Program-made: the position numbers and the translations under genes | Assembly: GCA_027922465.2 (NCBI GenBank) | Contig: BQMF02000045.1 | Span: 434,001-498,000 of the forward strand | Source: Turritopsis dohrnii | Taxonomy: Eukaryota > Cnidaria > Hydrozoa > Anthoathecata > Oceaniidae | Reading direction: 5' to 3' | DNA: 64,000 nt | Part shown: one piece after another, positions 11,722 to 23,855 of the stretch | Numbering within the stretch: position 1 is the first letter of the stretch | Layout: each line of letters starts with the position of its first letter | The notes under the pieces: model-generated | Told to the model about the DNA's origin: nothing | Databases searched by the model: none | The model's input: the letters and a program-made list of their open reading frames with translations, nothing else

Positions 11722-12025
11722 TTAAATAAATATTTATTTTATTTATTTATTTATTTATTTATTTGGTATTGTTTTACGTGGCTGGCCACACTCAGTTGCT
11801 ATTGCAACTGCTTTCCAGGTGGGGCCACGGCTTAGGTTGGAGGCTCAGAAGTATTTGACACTCACATGAGTGACACGAACCCGGTCAAGGGTCTGTGCTC
11901 TCCTGGATGACCTTCTGCAACACCCGATATATCATCCACCCAATTTCCCTCACATGGCATGGATCAACCCGGCGCTATGGACATTCACTTACGCATAGTG
12001 AATCGCCGCCAAGGGGAATTGAACA
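11722..12025 (-). mobile_element. SINE-like retroposon with (AAAT)n tail
   Basis: Read on the minus strand, a GC-richer body of about 260 bp, including 'accgggttcgtgtc', ends in 'aaacaatacc' followed by a run of about nine AAAT units (TTTA on +, 11724-11765). A body ending in a simple-repeat tail is typical of a SINE. The internal promoter is not clear, and the head may be missing. Confidence 0.45.
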
Positions 12026-12069
12026 TCGATAATTTTCAACGTTAATAACATTCGCAAACAACAAAAGTG

Positions 12070-12171
12070 TGGTGCCATTACTTATTGTTATTGCCCCCGC
12101 AGCGAGCGTAAGCGAGCGAGGAGGTATAGCAGTTTCACGAGATAGGCGAATGTCAGTTTCCGATTTTGTTC

Positions 12172-12204
<33 letters not shown>

Positions 12205-12575
12205 TTCATCCTCCAACTTTCGTGTTGACGTTACACGGTGGAATACAATTATTAGCTGACTTTGCTTTTTTCCCGTTTCAAAGCATGGTACTGTAAGTGG
12301 GAGACAAAATGTTTTTCTCTTTCCTAATTTATTATTATATTATACTATGTTATTTAGGAAGATCGTATGCTAAAATTGCTTAGACATTTTTCGTGTTACT
12401 TTTGTGTTAATATTTAAGCATATAACTTTGCCTCATATCAGGTCCCAAATCAACCCAAACATTTTTTTTTCGGCCAAAAACTTGTTTTCGTTTCCGCTGT
12501 TAATGTATAGCTTGCTGTCTGTATAAATTGGAATGCTTGAGCGCGGGGGCATTTTTAGCTAAAGCTACATGCTAG
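12070..12575 (+). mobile_element. Possible second Helitron family, 3' end
   Basis: At 12553-12575 a palindrome TTTAGCTAAA is followed by GCTACATGCTAG and then T, again the Helitron-type hairpin plus CTAG. The 5' limit is not known. The GC-rich word GCGAGCGTAAGCGAGCGAGG at about 12101 and the GCGCGGGGGC word near the end may belong to the same element. A (CAT/ATC)n microsatellite lies at 12174-12207. The histidine-rich frame over it is not a gene. Confidence 0.3.
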
Positions 12576-13102
12576 TTGATAATAAAAATTATTGTAATAA
12601 ATAGTTTGAAAGATTGCCTTTCCATAGTTAATAATATTATTTGAGTTGGGTTTAAGACAAAACAAAAATTTTTAAATTTTGATGAGTTTTCATTTTGATC
12701 TTTGTCAAAGAAAATATAGATCTGACGATGCTTCACCCTCAAAACTGTTTACTACATTTGTCGTAGGTTCTAATACATTTGTCGGAGTTACTACATTTGT
12801 CGTTGATTTTTACTACATTTGTCGGAGTTACTACATTTGTTGGTTAACAAGAAAGAAAAACGTTCAAATAATCCCACAAATTGAATTCACACATAATGTT
12901 AATGCAGTTACAATACAATACAGTGATTACTCGCTTGATTTAAGATCTAAGTGAACTTTTGAAGTTAATATGATTGTTTTACATAGATTTATATATATTT
13001 CATAAAAAGTTTTGTAACTGTAGTAATTTTGATATTAACGTGTGGTGGATGTAAATTTGGATTTTTGTTTGAATTTCACAAGTGAATTGCGTTGCTCCGA
13101 TC
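12576..13102 (+). other. Upstream region of lipase A with CTACATTTGTCG repeats
   Basis: Five imperfect copies of the word (C/A)TACATTTGTCG lie at 12751-12842. Just after them, 'gttcaaataatccca' and a GAATTCACA word match the interior of the MITE at 7694-7855, so this may be a remnant of a related element. No promoter motif can be assigned with confidence. Confidence 0.4.
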
Positions 13103-16100
13103 ATGGCTATACATCAATCGATTATAGTTGGGTTGCTAGCATTTTTGATTTTTCTTAATGGCGTTTTTGCTGTTTGTCCGTAAGGATTATTTTCATATGT
13201 TGGTATTTTTTTGAACGTTTTTTGGTTTGCTAATAATATAAAAATTCAGTTAAATCGAGTTTAATAACTTTTTTTAATGGTGAAACTTTTGTTGTTGTGA
13301 CTCGAGTAAAGGAGAACATCTCTTCTATCATTCAAACATACATAAATAGTCACAAACAAAGTTCAACACTTTCTCTTCAAATAGGAAATATTTGATAACA
13401 ACTGGGGATATCCAGACTGCTTGGAAGGCGGCACATTATGTGTACAAAGATGAGTCTGTCACTGGCGCAACTATTCCTTCTACACACTTTAAAATCGTAC
13501 ATACCGGTATCAAATATTTCTACAATGGTGGAACTGGCGTGAAAGTAATCGTTGCAGAGTATGGAAAGACAACGATCATTTCTTACAGGGGCTCATTAAC
13601 GTAAGGTCCTTTAATAAACTACCCCTACTTTCTCTCTTTCTCTTAAGCCCAGTCTTGAAATACACCTAATTTTTGTGTTACACGCGAGATCCGTTTATTT
13701 GATACAGTTCGCAATAGGATGAAATATATTTTCTTCTGTTTATGCAGCGAATTAAACACTAAATTACGATCAGAAACAAAAACCGTTAATACCGATTAAA
13801 ATTCTCACCGTTGTCCTATTAAATCATGCTCAGTGCAATGTCACAAAGCTAAGGAGGGGAAGCAATAGAATGATGTTTCTGTCATATACGCAACCAAGTT
13901 CAGACGATATAAGCAATGTTACCTAAGAAATGACCACAATGTTGCTTAATTTGTTGCTAAGCATTAATCAACAATGTCTTCTACCTTGTGTAAATTTAAT
14001 TTTTAAATTAAAGTATCTAAGTAGAAAGTCGGACATTCAAATGCACACCATAGAATCTACTGTTGCTTAATGTTTTGGGAAAATGTATTAGTATTGCTTA
14101 CGAACTTGTTGCTTATAACAAAAACAGCTTTTAATTGGTGTGACTCTTAAGCATTACACACAATCCGCAAAACAAACTCATCTTCCTATTATCGCATCGC
14201 TCTTAGTTACTGTGAAATAATTTCCTATTTGAAATCACTCTGTTGCATTTTTTGTTTTTGCTGTTAAATGCTACGCCATCACGATTCTCCATAATCTCTT
14301 TAAAACATTACACAACAGAGATCACAAATGAAATGAATTAAATGAATCAGATTAGATATGTACTTTCTTTAGAATAATATAATACCCAGTGAGCAAAAAA
14401 GTTAAAAAGTTACTGCAACGAGGAGCATTTTTTATTGAAATAGTGTATGTATTTCTATAGAAATGTACTCCATAGCAGTGATTTTCAATAAATTGCCCCA
14501 CTGGGAAGTTGATCAGCAATAATCTCAATAATTTACAAAAAGATTCATCTTTATAGATTCTAAAAAGCATTCTGAAAGTATACCGTCAGTGTTTGTATCG
14601 ATAAGAATTTAGCTTTATTCTTGTGTCATCAAAACAGCAGTTGTTGCGTAGCCCAGTTATTAGGCAGTTTACAAAACAAGAACCGCGACGACAACGAGGA
14701 CTTTATTTGTGAGGGCGCCGACATCGTTCTCGTTTTACCAAGTTTCCGTTAAGAAAAATAATGAGGACCCGAAACCGATAACTTAGCGCGAAATAATTTG
14801 TAATTTGAAATTTTCTGCATGTAGCTAGTTTCGATTTCGCACTATTACATGCATACAGCTCGAATGCAATAGACAGTGAAGACTTTCTTTTACTTTATGA
14901 TATGAATACTTCATCTAACCTCGATTTACCATACAGGCAATACTTTCATTTGATTTGGACAAGTTGTCAGATGAACAATGCAAAGCAGAGTTTAGGTTCC
15001 TGAAAAGTGATGCATATGATTTATTTGATGTCCTTACTCTGGATGAATTCATCACATGCAGCACCGGATTAAAAGTACCTGGCATTGAATGTTTGTTCAT
15101 TCTGTTAAAAAGGTTTGCATACCCATGTAGATACTGAGACATGATGCTAACATTTGGGAGGCCTGTTCCACAAATGTCGATGGTGGCTTGTCACACTATG
15201 AACTTATTCCATGATCGTTGGAATCCTTTGCTATCAAGCTTTAACCAACCATGGCTAGCACTATTTTACAAAATACATGTAGTTGCTACTATGGATCAAC
15301 AACATCAAATTATTTTCATCTTCCCCCTCCAGACATTACGCTATTATTTTGTATAAAACATAGCAACAGAAATGTAAAAAGGTTAAAAGTTAGTTTTTTC
15401 TTTTATAAAGTGTGTAAAATGTTTTTCTTTTTCATGTTTTCAGTCATCCTTTGGAAGAAACTTGCTAAGTAACTGCATCATAGCCAAATTGATCTGATCT
15501 TGACGATTTTGTTGTTGTTGAATTAGTAAAAGCATTTGTTCATTAGATCTTTGCCTTTCCTCCATCTCTTGTTTTTGAATTGCTAATTCTTCTCTTTTAT
15601 TCTGAAGGTCTGCTTTATTTTTTTGTTTTAAGTAATCTATAGTCTCAGAACCAGTGCACCTCTGCTTTCTTTTGACATTACCATCCTCACTCTCCACTGA
15701 AATTCGTTTACGTGTTTCACCAAATGATTCGAGAGATTCTTTTCTCAACTTCTCAGCCTCCGCTGCATCATTTTCAGTTTTTTTTCTTCTTTCTTTAATT
15801 TCTAATCTCACATGTGATTGAAATTCAGAAAACTGTTCAATTATATCTCTCATTCCAGCATCCACATCAGATTCTTCAGGAGGAATTCCACTGGCAACTT
15901 TTTCTTGATTCTCCTTCTTTTCAATTTTTTTTCTAGTATTTTGTATCGATCTCTAACAGCACGTGAATACAGGAAAAGCATTTAAACTTTCAGAAATACA
16001 TTTCCATGAATTCCCCCTCTCCACAGAACCATGTTTATATTTCCATGGCTCAAATAAAAGCATTTATCTCTCAAGCATAACATCGTGATCTTCTGACCAT

Positions 16101-19100
16101 TTGCTAAGGAAAAATAATACAGGAAGGCATAGATTTTTATAAATTCTGTATTTAAAAAAAATGATATAAAATCACACTTAACAAGAAGGAAAATTTTAAA
16201 TTTGGTTTAAAAGATTCTAAAACAAAGTTTAATTTTGTTTTCGAAATAAATATACAGCTTCCTGAAAGTTTTTTGAAGTAATATTCTCAACATAAGACAG
16301 CAACATTTTTTGATACAATTTGTAACTTTTTATACACAATAAAAGAGACACTAACAGTGTAAACTAACCATTTTGTATACTTTGCAGTGGATATGTCAGC
16401 CATTTTGTTTGAAAGATGTTGACGTTTTGGCTACAACGTGAAAGCAGTAGATTTCAAGTTGGTCGCGAATTAATACGACGGTATTTCAGGGTTTCCCTTC
16501 TTCTGAGCATGCGTACTAGGGACATTTGCTTGCTGTTGTCGTTGCGATTCTTGTTTCGTAAACTGCCCACTAACACCGCAAACAATGCAAGTATACTAGA
16601 CACACATGACAAGTCAATAATAGCAACTAAAACCTCTTTTCACTTGCGTGAAAGTCGATAAAAATAAATTTGCTTTATATCTTAATGGCACTTTTAGAAT
16701 TTTGCTATCCCTTACAACCACATTACACAAGGGCTACTGCTACATATTTTACGAAACTTTAAAGCCATCTGGCTGGCACTGCAGGCACAAGTAAAAGATT
16801 GACAGAAAGTAAATTAGAACAACTAAAAAAACAACGAATATTTTTAACGCTTTAAATATTATATATTTCTATATTAAAAAAATGTTACCTTGCAAATATA
16901 ATCTGTCAAAATTTTTTATTTTGTTTTTAGTACAAGCCAATTACTTGATCAACTCATCACTTTCTTGCAGAAAACCGAGGGGACACATGTAAATATATTT
17001 GGAAAAAGTGTATCAGTGAATGCATATTTTTGGGAAGCTTTCCAAATGTTATATAACGATATCAAAGATTATCTTAATGACAAGACGAGAAAATATATCA
17101 TTACAGGACATTCACTTGGTGGTGCTATGGCATCTGTGTTAGCAATTGTTGGCAAGGAAAAGGTAAATGTTACCTAATACCCTGTTTCTGATTTAAACGT
17201 GAAGCTATATGTAAGGTGGAAGATTTTTACTATGTTTCGTCAGGATTGTTAGGAAGTTTTTTGATTGTCTATCTGCAGAAATTAATTAAGGCGATATTTT
17301 CATCAAATATGAAAGCGATGAAAAAACGCGTATTCTGTTTTCAATATTGAAAACTTCCAAGGATTATAATTACAGAGACACAGCAAGGCAAAAAGAAATG
17401 GTGGGTGCAGATTTGGGTGCTAACATTTGTTTGTTTCAAGATGAAAATTCAAGTAAATTAGGAGAAATTGTAGTGAAAGGATCTCAATAGCAATAGCAAT
17501 AACTTAGCTATTTGAATAATTCTCATTTGAATCTTTAAGTAAATTGGCGTCAGTGCAGCATTTGAGTCTTTGTATTTGCTATTTGTACCAATTGCTTTCG
17601 TTGTTTCAAAAAACAATTTCTACGATTATATACCAGTGATTAGTCAGTTAAGAATGTTGTCATGAGACAAACAAGCAGTTGAAGTAGCTTAAGTGATCTG
17701 ATGAAGTCAAAACGGTATAGCTGAACAGGCAAACTAAGTATAGACGGACTTTGGAAAATTTGAGAGATCATAATTATTCCTGGTTATGTGTTGATTAAGT
17801 TTATCAAGTGAAATGAAGCGTTTTACTTCAAACGTCATTTTGACTGTTTTGAGCTCCGTTGCCGCTATTTGGGGAAAACAATACACAGAATCACTATTGT
17901 CTTCTTATAAGAAAGGAAGAAAAAATGAATTAACGATTTTTCTCCTATTATCTCGCGCTGAATTTTACACATCCTGTCCAACAAATATATAACTGGTTAC
18001 GAAATGTCTACAGGTCTGGATATGAAATGTTTTTAGATGTTGATGTTTTCGATCACAAAACACTTATCGACTATCTTATTATTTTGAAATCTGTCATGAT
18101 TTATCAGCTAACAATACAAAGTAGTTTTAATTATTCTTTAACGAGTCAAGGTAAAAGGTATAATGATTGCACAACAATACAGTATGAATTTCAAAAACTG
18201 TTACGCAAAATTCAAATTGAATTAAAAACTGAAATAACTGGATTGTGATAATAATTTTTACACCATTAGATAGGAAATTTTACCAGCTTTCCAATACTAA
18301 AGAATTGCAAATTGAAAACATGTTTGCCGACTGGAAAACGGAAATTCCTTCAGTGGCTTTAATGTTCAGGGTTTAAGGGTTTCACATATTACTCTTTTAT
18401 CATCCCCTTTAAAATATGATACCATAAGGGCTACGGATATTATGGATATCAGCCTTTCAAATGTTCTCACTTGATTGACAAGTTTTGGTCTTTTTTACTA
18501 TTTTTTAATTTTTACTCGATGTCTTTCATACTTTCTCGAGTTTTCCTTTTGGACAGAACTATCATTTATGTTCATTTGTTGAAAGAAATTGTAGATTTTG
18601 AATATAATAAATGTGAAAATGATTATTGATTTTTCAGCATAAAATTTGGGATAATACACAAAGTTCCCTGATAACATTTGGACAGCCTCGCACTGGTGAT
18701 GCAACCTACGCAGATATACACGATGAAAAGATAAGCTCCTTTCGTAAATTGCGCTTCACAAATGCCCTGGACCCGATTCCTCAATTGCCAATGCCGTTTG
18801 CTCCAAAAATGAAACACCATTCAAGGCAAGTGACATTACTCAAGTATTTCTATCATTTCTTCGTATTCATAATACTATTATTTAATTGTAACCTTTGGAA
18901 TCTCTGCCAAGAATCTACGCTGGCATGTTAGCAAAGGGTTCTGCCTGTTAATTTACGGTAGATTAAAATGTATTTTCTGCTTATAATCAGAGAGGTTTGG
19001 ATGATGACACAAATTTGGTGGAGAAAACGATATTGGAAAGTTTGCGGCAGTAAAGATACTGGCATTTGCAGTAAACAGTTTCGTCTGCTTCCAAACGTCA

Positions 19101-19219
19101 ACGACCATTGGTTGCATGAATACGAGTCTCGTATACTGAACCTACCAAGTTTATACGAGGACAAGAAAAGAAAGAAATACGGAAGATGGAAAGATGCCTT
19201 GAGAAACACTTGCTCATAA
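13103..19219 (+). CDS. Class 3 (fungal-type) triacylglycerol lipase A, secreted, five exons
   Basis: A secreted serine lipase of the Lipase_3 (PF01764) type, expected to hydrolyse acylglycerol esters outside the cell or in the gut lumen. The exons that I assemble are 13103-13179, 13385-13600, 16931-17162, 18638-18825 and 18991-19219. Phases match throughout and give 313 residues. Residues 1-23 form a hydrophobic signal peptide. The oxyanion-side block YRGSLT is in exon 2. The nucleophile elbow GHSLGG (Ser159) is in exon 3. Asp220 (ALDPIP) and His235 (HHSREVW) complete the triad. A cysteine-containing tail follows. Intron 4 starts with GC rather than GT (AG|GCAAGT). Intron 2 (3.3 kb) carries a MITE and a Harbinger remnant. 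The start is the only ATG opening the signal peptide. Tandem with lipase B. Confidence 0.9.
14385..14505. mobile_element. CCCAGTGGGCAAA-type MITE, copy 1 (reference copy)
   Basis: This 121-bp element runs from CCCAGTGAGCAAAA to the inverted end TTGCCCCACTGGG. The centre has GAGCATTTTTTATTGAAAT and ATTTCTATAGAAATG words that recur in the other copies, at about 26481, 29005, 31246, 33153, 40074, 45885, 48839 and 55978. It sits in intron 2 of lipase A and is non-coding. Confidence 0.85.
14936..15260 (+). pseudogene. Harbinger transposase N-terminal fragment
   Basis: The frame reads FRFLKSDAYDLFDVL, then GLKVPGIECLFILLKRFAYP, an in-frame TGA stop at 15135-15137, then MLTFGRPVPQMSM and LLSSFNQPWL. 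This order (FRF..., GxExLxxLLxRxxYPCR, DxxxxFGRxxxxxSM) is that of the N-terminal part of PIF/Harbinger (DDE_Tnp_4) transposases. The catalytic DDE domain that should follow is absent; after about 15260 the similarity stops. The stop plus the deletion make it inactive. Confidence 0.8.
15440..16420 (-). pseudogene. Harbinger-associated Myb/SANT-like protein, broken
   Basis: The minus strand has a start exon (MADISTAKYTKW, near 16418) with a GT donor, then after an AG acceptor near 16105 the words SEDHDVMLER. A TAA stop follows, then EPWKYKHGSVERGNSWKCIS and a frameshift around 15960 (RDRYKILEKKL is in another frame). The last part, 15440-15865, is open for 141 residues: a charged coiled-coil-like tail rich in Glu, Lys and Gln. 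Such Myb-like DNA-binding proteins accompany the transposase in this superfamily and help its nuclear import and DNA binding. The stop and frameshift indicate decay. Confidence 0.7.
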
Positions 19220-20998
19220 ATGAACGTTCTAAGGGTCCTAAGGGAATATTTTCATTTGATTATTGGGTGTTTAGATCGAGGTCCTCTCGCAGTAATTTTA
19301 CTTTATGTCAACACAAATGCACCAGTAATGTCACTTATTATCACACGAATTTTCTGATTGTATTATTGAGAAATTAGTTGACAATCATTCTTGTAGCAAT
19401 GTTTTTGTGGTTAAATATAGCACCATTATGTAATGTTTTATAGTATTTGTACACCTTTCTGTCCAAAATTCATAGCCAGTGAATCTGTTAACAACGCTTT
19501 TGGACGAAGTATACTTATCATTAGTAAATTTATTCGTGATCTCAAAGTCAGTGAAAATCGTGTTCAGTATTTCTTGTAGTGATCCTCGAAATGGAGGATC
19601 CTATTTCCAGCACATCAAGCATGATATGTTAGAAACTTGAAATTCGGATCAAGGAGACACCTCCATACATTTTGAACAAAAAAAAAACAAGAAACATATC
19701 ATAAAATAAGACAGCATAATGGACGACAAAATGACACATTTCCTTGGTAACTATTACACAATCACTAACATTTTTATTATGATGTAGCCTATAATAACTT
19801 GAAACATTTTTCAATTCTTACTAGTTAACTCTTGCACGCCTGGTACATTTTTCTAAGTTCACCTAATTAGGTGTTCGTTTGTAGTTTCTTTTCAAGGTTG
19901 GTATAGGAATAATTCCTTCTCTAACGCAAACTTTTAATGATTGATCCATTTATAGCTATGAAAGTTATAATAAGAAGAAAGGTTTCTATTCAGTATATTC
20001 ATCTTACAATACACCAGTAAGTGTTTAATCACTCGGATGTTTTAATAACACTTTTTTAATGGTTGATTTTACTGAAAGCCTAGCTAGGCTTTCATAATAA
20101 GGACTATTTCTGTTATTGACAGAAGTCGAAGCATGCATCATCATTATGAATGCAATTGCAATGCTGTGGTCGTGTTGCAATCTGTACATACCATAAAGCT
20201 CTTGTTTTGAATTTAAGCCCTTTAGGAAGGAGTGTTTAAAAAACTTTACAAATTTGAATAATTTCAATAAAGAAAATGAAGAGAAAACGAATATTGGATA
20301 TCCTAAAGAAGATGGCTTTCTGGTGTACCAGTATACCAGTGGTGTATAGCGGCATGTTCTCAGCTAACTGTTTGCATGGATGAGGAAAATATGTGTACGT
20401 ATTTATTGTACAAATTAACGTACTTTGCGGTAAAAATTATATTGGTTTCCATAATTTTCTCCGTTGTGGTTAATTTGACCAGAACGTAAAAAGAGATCGC
20501 AAAGCTGATTTAAGTCGTATAGTCAAACGTCATGTAGCAAGTTGCCGTTGTAATCAGTTATTCAAGTATTATGTGAAATTATTCCATCCTACACTCATTT
20601 TACTTGGTTATAACTTTAGTTCAACTGTTCGCTAGGGACAATTTGTGATAATCACCACAATAGGGAGTAACAAAAGATGTTAAATGGAAAGTTTAATTAT
20701 CAGCTCGACGAGTTATTGTATTTTTCATCGGACATATGGATATTATTATTTTTAGTCAAGAATAGATGACAGCAACTGTAGTTGAATTCCTCTTACTAGT
20801 TAGTACAGTTACTTTTAACAGCTATTTTATTTTGTTGCGGAACTAGTTTGTTTTGATATAACTTGCCAACCACAGCGGTGCTTTAGAACTGAACATTTTT
20901 GTAATTTCATACAGTAACAAAGATAATTGAGTTATATGTTAGGGGTGAAATTAGTACATCATAAACTTTATAAATTCTATTTTTATTAGAACTATACC
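19220..20998. other. Intergenic region between lipases A and B
   Basis: No gene was recognised. The open frames at 19629-19814 and 20025-20267 look like chance frames. The 200 bp before 20999 would contain the lipase B promoter; no clear core element stands out. Confidence 0.45.
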
Positions 20999-23855
20999 AT
21001 GCACCAATCGTTTACTGTTGGAATGATAGCATTTTGGATTTTTTTTGTTGGTGCTTTAGGCGACTGTCCGTACGTACATATGTTTTATTTTGTTTCTTTC
21101 GAATAACACAATATTTTGTGAGATGACTTGCTAGGATGAGAGCCTCTTAATCATACACGCTGACATTACAATAGTTTTGGATAAAAACTTTCTTACGCTA
21201 ATCTGATTATGTTACATTTTGCAGTGACTCGTTTCACATAAATCTAATTAACATTACTTACAAAATTCATAGTTTTTTAATATAACAGAACAGTCCGAAC
21301 GTGGCTAAGGAGTTTGATGTTTGGTTATAGAAATTTCTTTATGTAATTAGAGTTTAAAAAATAACAACTTTAGAGTTTCCAAGATGTAACCAAATCTATA
21401 TATTAATTACCAAATGATTATCAAAGTAAGGGTGCAAATGTGAAGAGAAGGAGTATTTATTTCAACACATAACTTGCTCATCTGTAACAGGGAATATTTG
21501 ATTTCAACTGAGGATATTCAGACAGCTTTGAGAGCAGCAAACTTTGTATACAAAGATTGGGCTACCACTGGAAAAACTATTTCTGGAACACCTTTTAAAA
21601 TCGTACATACCGGTATCAAATATTTCTACAATGGTGGAACTGGCGTGAAAGTAATTGTTGCAGAATATGGAAAGACAACGATCATTGCTTTTAGAGGAAC
21701 ATTAACGTAATGTCATTTTTTTTACTAAATGGTACTATTTCTATGATGACAAGTAGATTAACATTTCTTTGGAACTAATTCTTAGTAGATCTTTCCAAAA
21801 TTCAAAAATAGAGAAATCAATCTACTGCAACTTTTAAATTAACCAAATGTTAAGAGAAAGCAGTTTTATATAAAGTAATTTCGTTTATTCCAGCTATGAA
21901 AATATGATGACCATGATGTTCAGTGCCGGCAATTTTTCTAACTAATTTTCAAACCTCTGTTTATCTCTGATTTTTAACGTTTAACAGGCATTATAAGCAT
22001 TTTTCCGTGAGAAACGTTTATTTTACATGATTTCATATGATAATGAATGCAATAAATAAAACAAAGCTTGTGTGCCTTACGATTGGGTACCCCTATACAT
22101 ATATTATCAGTCTTAAAATGTTGTGACTAAAGATCAGAACACCGAATAACAAACACTTATTTTTCTACCTGTTAAGCTTATTGTTTCATATTCATTTCAT
22201 CTAATCAGTAAAAAGTATCAACTTTTCGTGTCAACTCCGCACCATACATCTTGATAAACTTTGCAAAAAAGCCGATTTTTATTTTTAGTCCAAATCAAAT
22301 ACTTCACCAACTTATCACTTTCCTGCAGAAAACTACCGGAGTGAATGTAAATATGTTTGGAAAAAGCGTATCAGTGAATGCATATTTTTGGGAAGCTTTC
22401 CAAATGTTATATGACGATATCAAAGATTATCTTAATGACAAGACGAGAAAATATATCATTACAGGGCATTCACTTGGTGGTGCTATGGCTTCTTTATTAG
22501 CTATTGTTGGAAAAGAAAAGGTAAATATTATCATTCAACCAACATTCCGGTCAGCACTTCTACCGTTGCACTCAAAACTGGAGTGGAGCAGAAAAATAGG
22601 TAGCAGCTACACGTGCTTGTAAGATAAACTTGACCTTATAAATTAATAAAAACACTCTTTGAAGTATGATGCACATAAGATTATAGTTGCTTTAATAATT
22701 TTTATTGCTCTTTTCTGTGTGATTTCCCAAGGTACCTGTTATTTATAATTTTTTAGCCAGTTAGGAATGCTTTCTTTTCCTATTATGAATTTAAATCTTA
22801 CAGGTACTAGTGAAATCGGACTCTCATCCATCTGATATCTTAAATTCCTAGTGTTGAGACTTTTTACATCCTCTGTCTTGACGTTGTTGCTGATTTTTGT
22901 CATACTTCTGTTATCTGAGAGAAAAATAAGCATCAAAGAGAATTCAACAAGATTTTCCTCCCAAGTTTCAAATTATAAATAGGCAATTAATGTTTCAGCA
23001 TAAAGTTTGGAATAACATGCCAAGTTCTCTAATAACATTTGGACAACCTCGAACTGGTGACAGACACTACGCTATAATACACGACGAACAGATTAGTTCC
23101 TTTCGTAAGTTACGATTCACAAATGCTCAAGATCCGATTCCTCACGTCGTAGTGCCGTTAGCTCCTTCAATGGAGCATCATTCAAGGCAAGGAACAACTT
23201 TTATTTTGTTTCCCTGCATTTCTTGTACTGCGTCTGACAATTTCTTTTAGTTCTTTGTTTTGAGTTTTAAGGTCTCCACCATTCTTAAACACTGGCTTTT
23301 CTTACCACATAGACTGTATTATGCTTTGGCAATTAACACTGAGAACATGCCTCACTGCCGATGTCCTCGGGGTTGCTTGGAACCCACGACAAACCGAACC
23401 TGAGTTCCGCGCCTTACCCCATGAGACATAGCTCCACTAAATTAAAGTAACCAACATGGTAGCTCTCACTACGAATGTCCTCGTATTAAAATGAATGCAA
23501 CAAGGCTTGATTGTGTCTCTTGCGATGAGAAAAGTACTCAATAAATAATTTAGAAGACGTTCAATTCTTATACTTCCATTATAACTTAGTTAGAAATTAC
23601 ATTCTATCTTTCTTTTCTACTAATTTCAGGGAAGTTCGGATGACGGGTCAAATCTGGTCGGACAACAGATATTGGAAGATATGTGGCAGTGAGAACTCCA
23701 TTACCTATTGTAAACAGTTTAGTTCGTTTCTTAACATTAATGACCATTGGTTAAATCAGTACGGATCTCGTATACTAAACTTACCAAATCTTTATAGAGA
23801 CAAAAATCAAACTGGATACAGTAGTTGGAATGATGCTTTCAAAAACACCTGTTGA
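20999..23855 (+). CDS. Class 3 triacylglycerol lipase B, secreted, five exons
   Basis: Paralogue of lipase A with the same architecture. Exons are 20999-21069, 21491-21706, 22289-22520, 22999-23186 and 23630-23855, with matching phases, giving 310 residues. Exons 2, 3 and 4 have exactly the lengths found in A. A hydrophobic signal peptide is encoded by exon 1 (MHQSFTVGMIAFWIF...). The catalytic residues are Ser157 in GHSLGG, Asp218 in AQDPIP and His233 in HHSREVR. The position after EV is Arg, where A and C have Trp. Intron 4 again uses a GC donor (AG|GCAAGG). Parts of exons 2 and 3 are nearly identical in DNA to A while the rest has diverged. It is expected to act outside the cell like A. 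Confidence 0.9.
23330..23450 (-). mobile_element. Possible tRNA-derived SINE in intron 4 of lipase B
   Basis: The minus strand reads TCTCATGGGGTAAGGCGCGG (A-box-like), then about 30 nt later GTGGGTTCCAAGCAACC (B-box-like, imperfect). Its GC content is above the neighbourhood. A weak call based only on pol III promoter-like words. Confidence 0.35.

Larger units (their letters stand above)
14663..16568. mobile_element. PIF/Harbinger transposon, decayed, in intron 2 of lipase A
   Basis: The terminal inverted repeats are about 34 bp with three mismatches: GGCAGTTTACAAAACAAGAA on the left, GGCAGTTTACGAAACAAGAA on the right strand. Inside lie the two genes usual for this superfamily, arranged convergently: a transposase piece on + (14936-15260) and a Myb/SANT-like protein on - (15440-16420). 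Both are broken. A 3-bp TWA target duplication, typical for the family, is not cleanly visible. The insertion enlarges intron 2 (3330 bp, against 582 bp in lipase B). Confidence 0.85.

Noticed and set aside
12069..12296. Open frame with a His-rich run
   Set aside because: It is the translation of a CAT/ATC microsatellite with no domain on either side.
16416..16661. 81-residue plus-strand frame as a gene
   Set aside because: It lies over the right terminal repeat of the Harbinger element and the start of its minus-strand protein.
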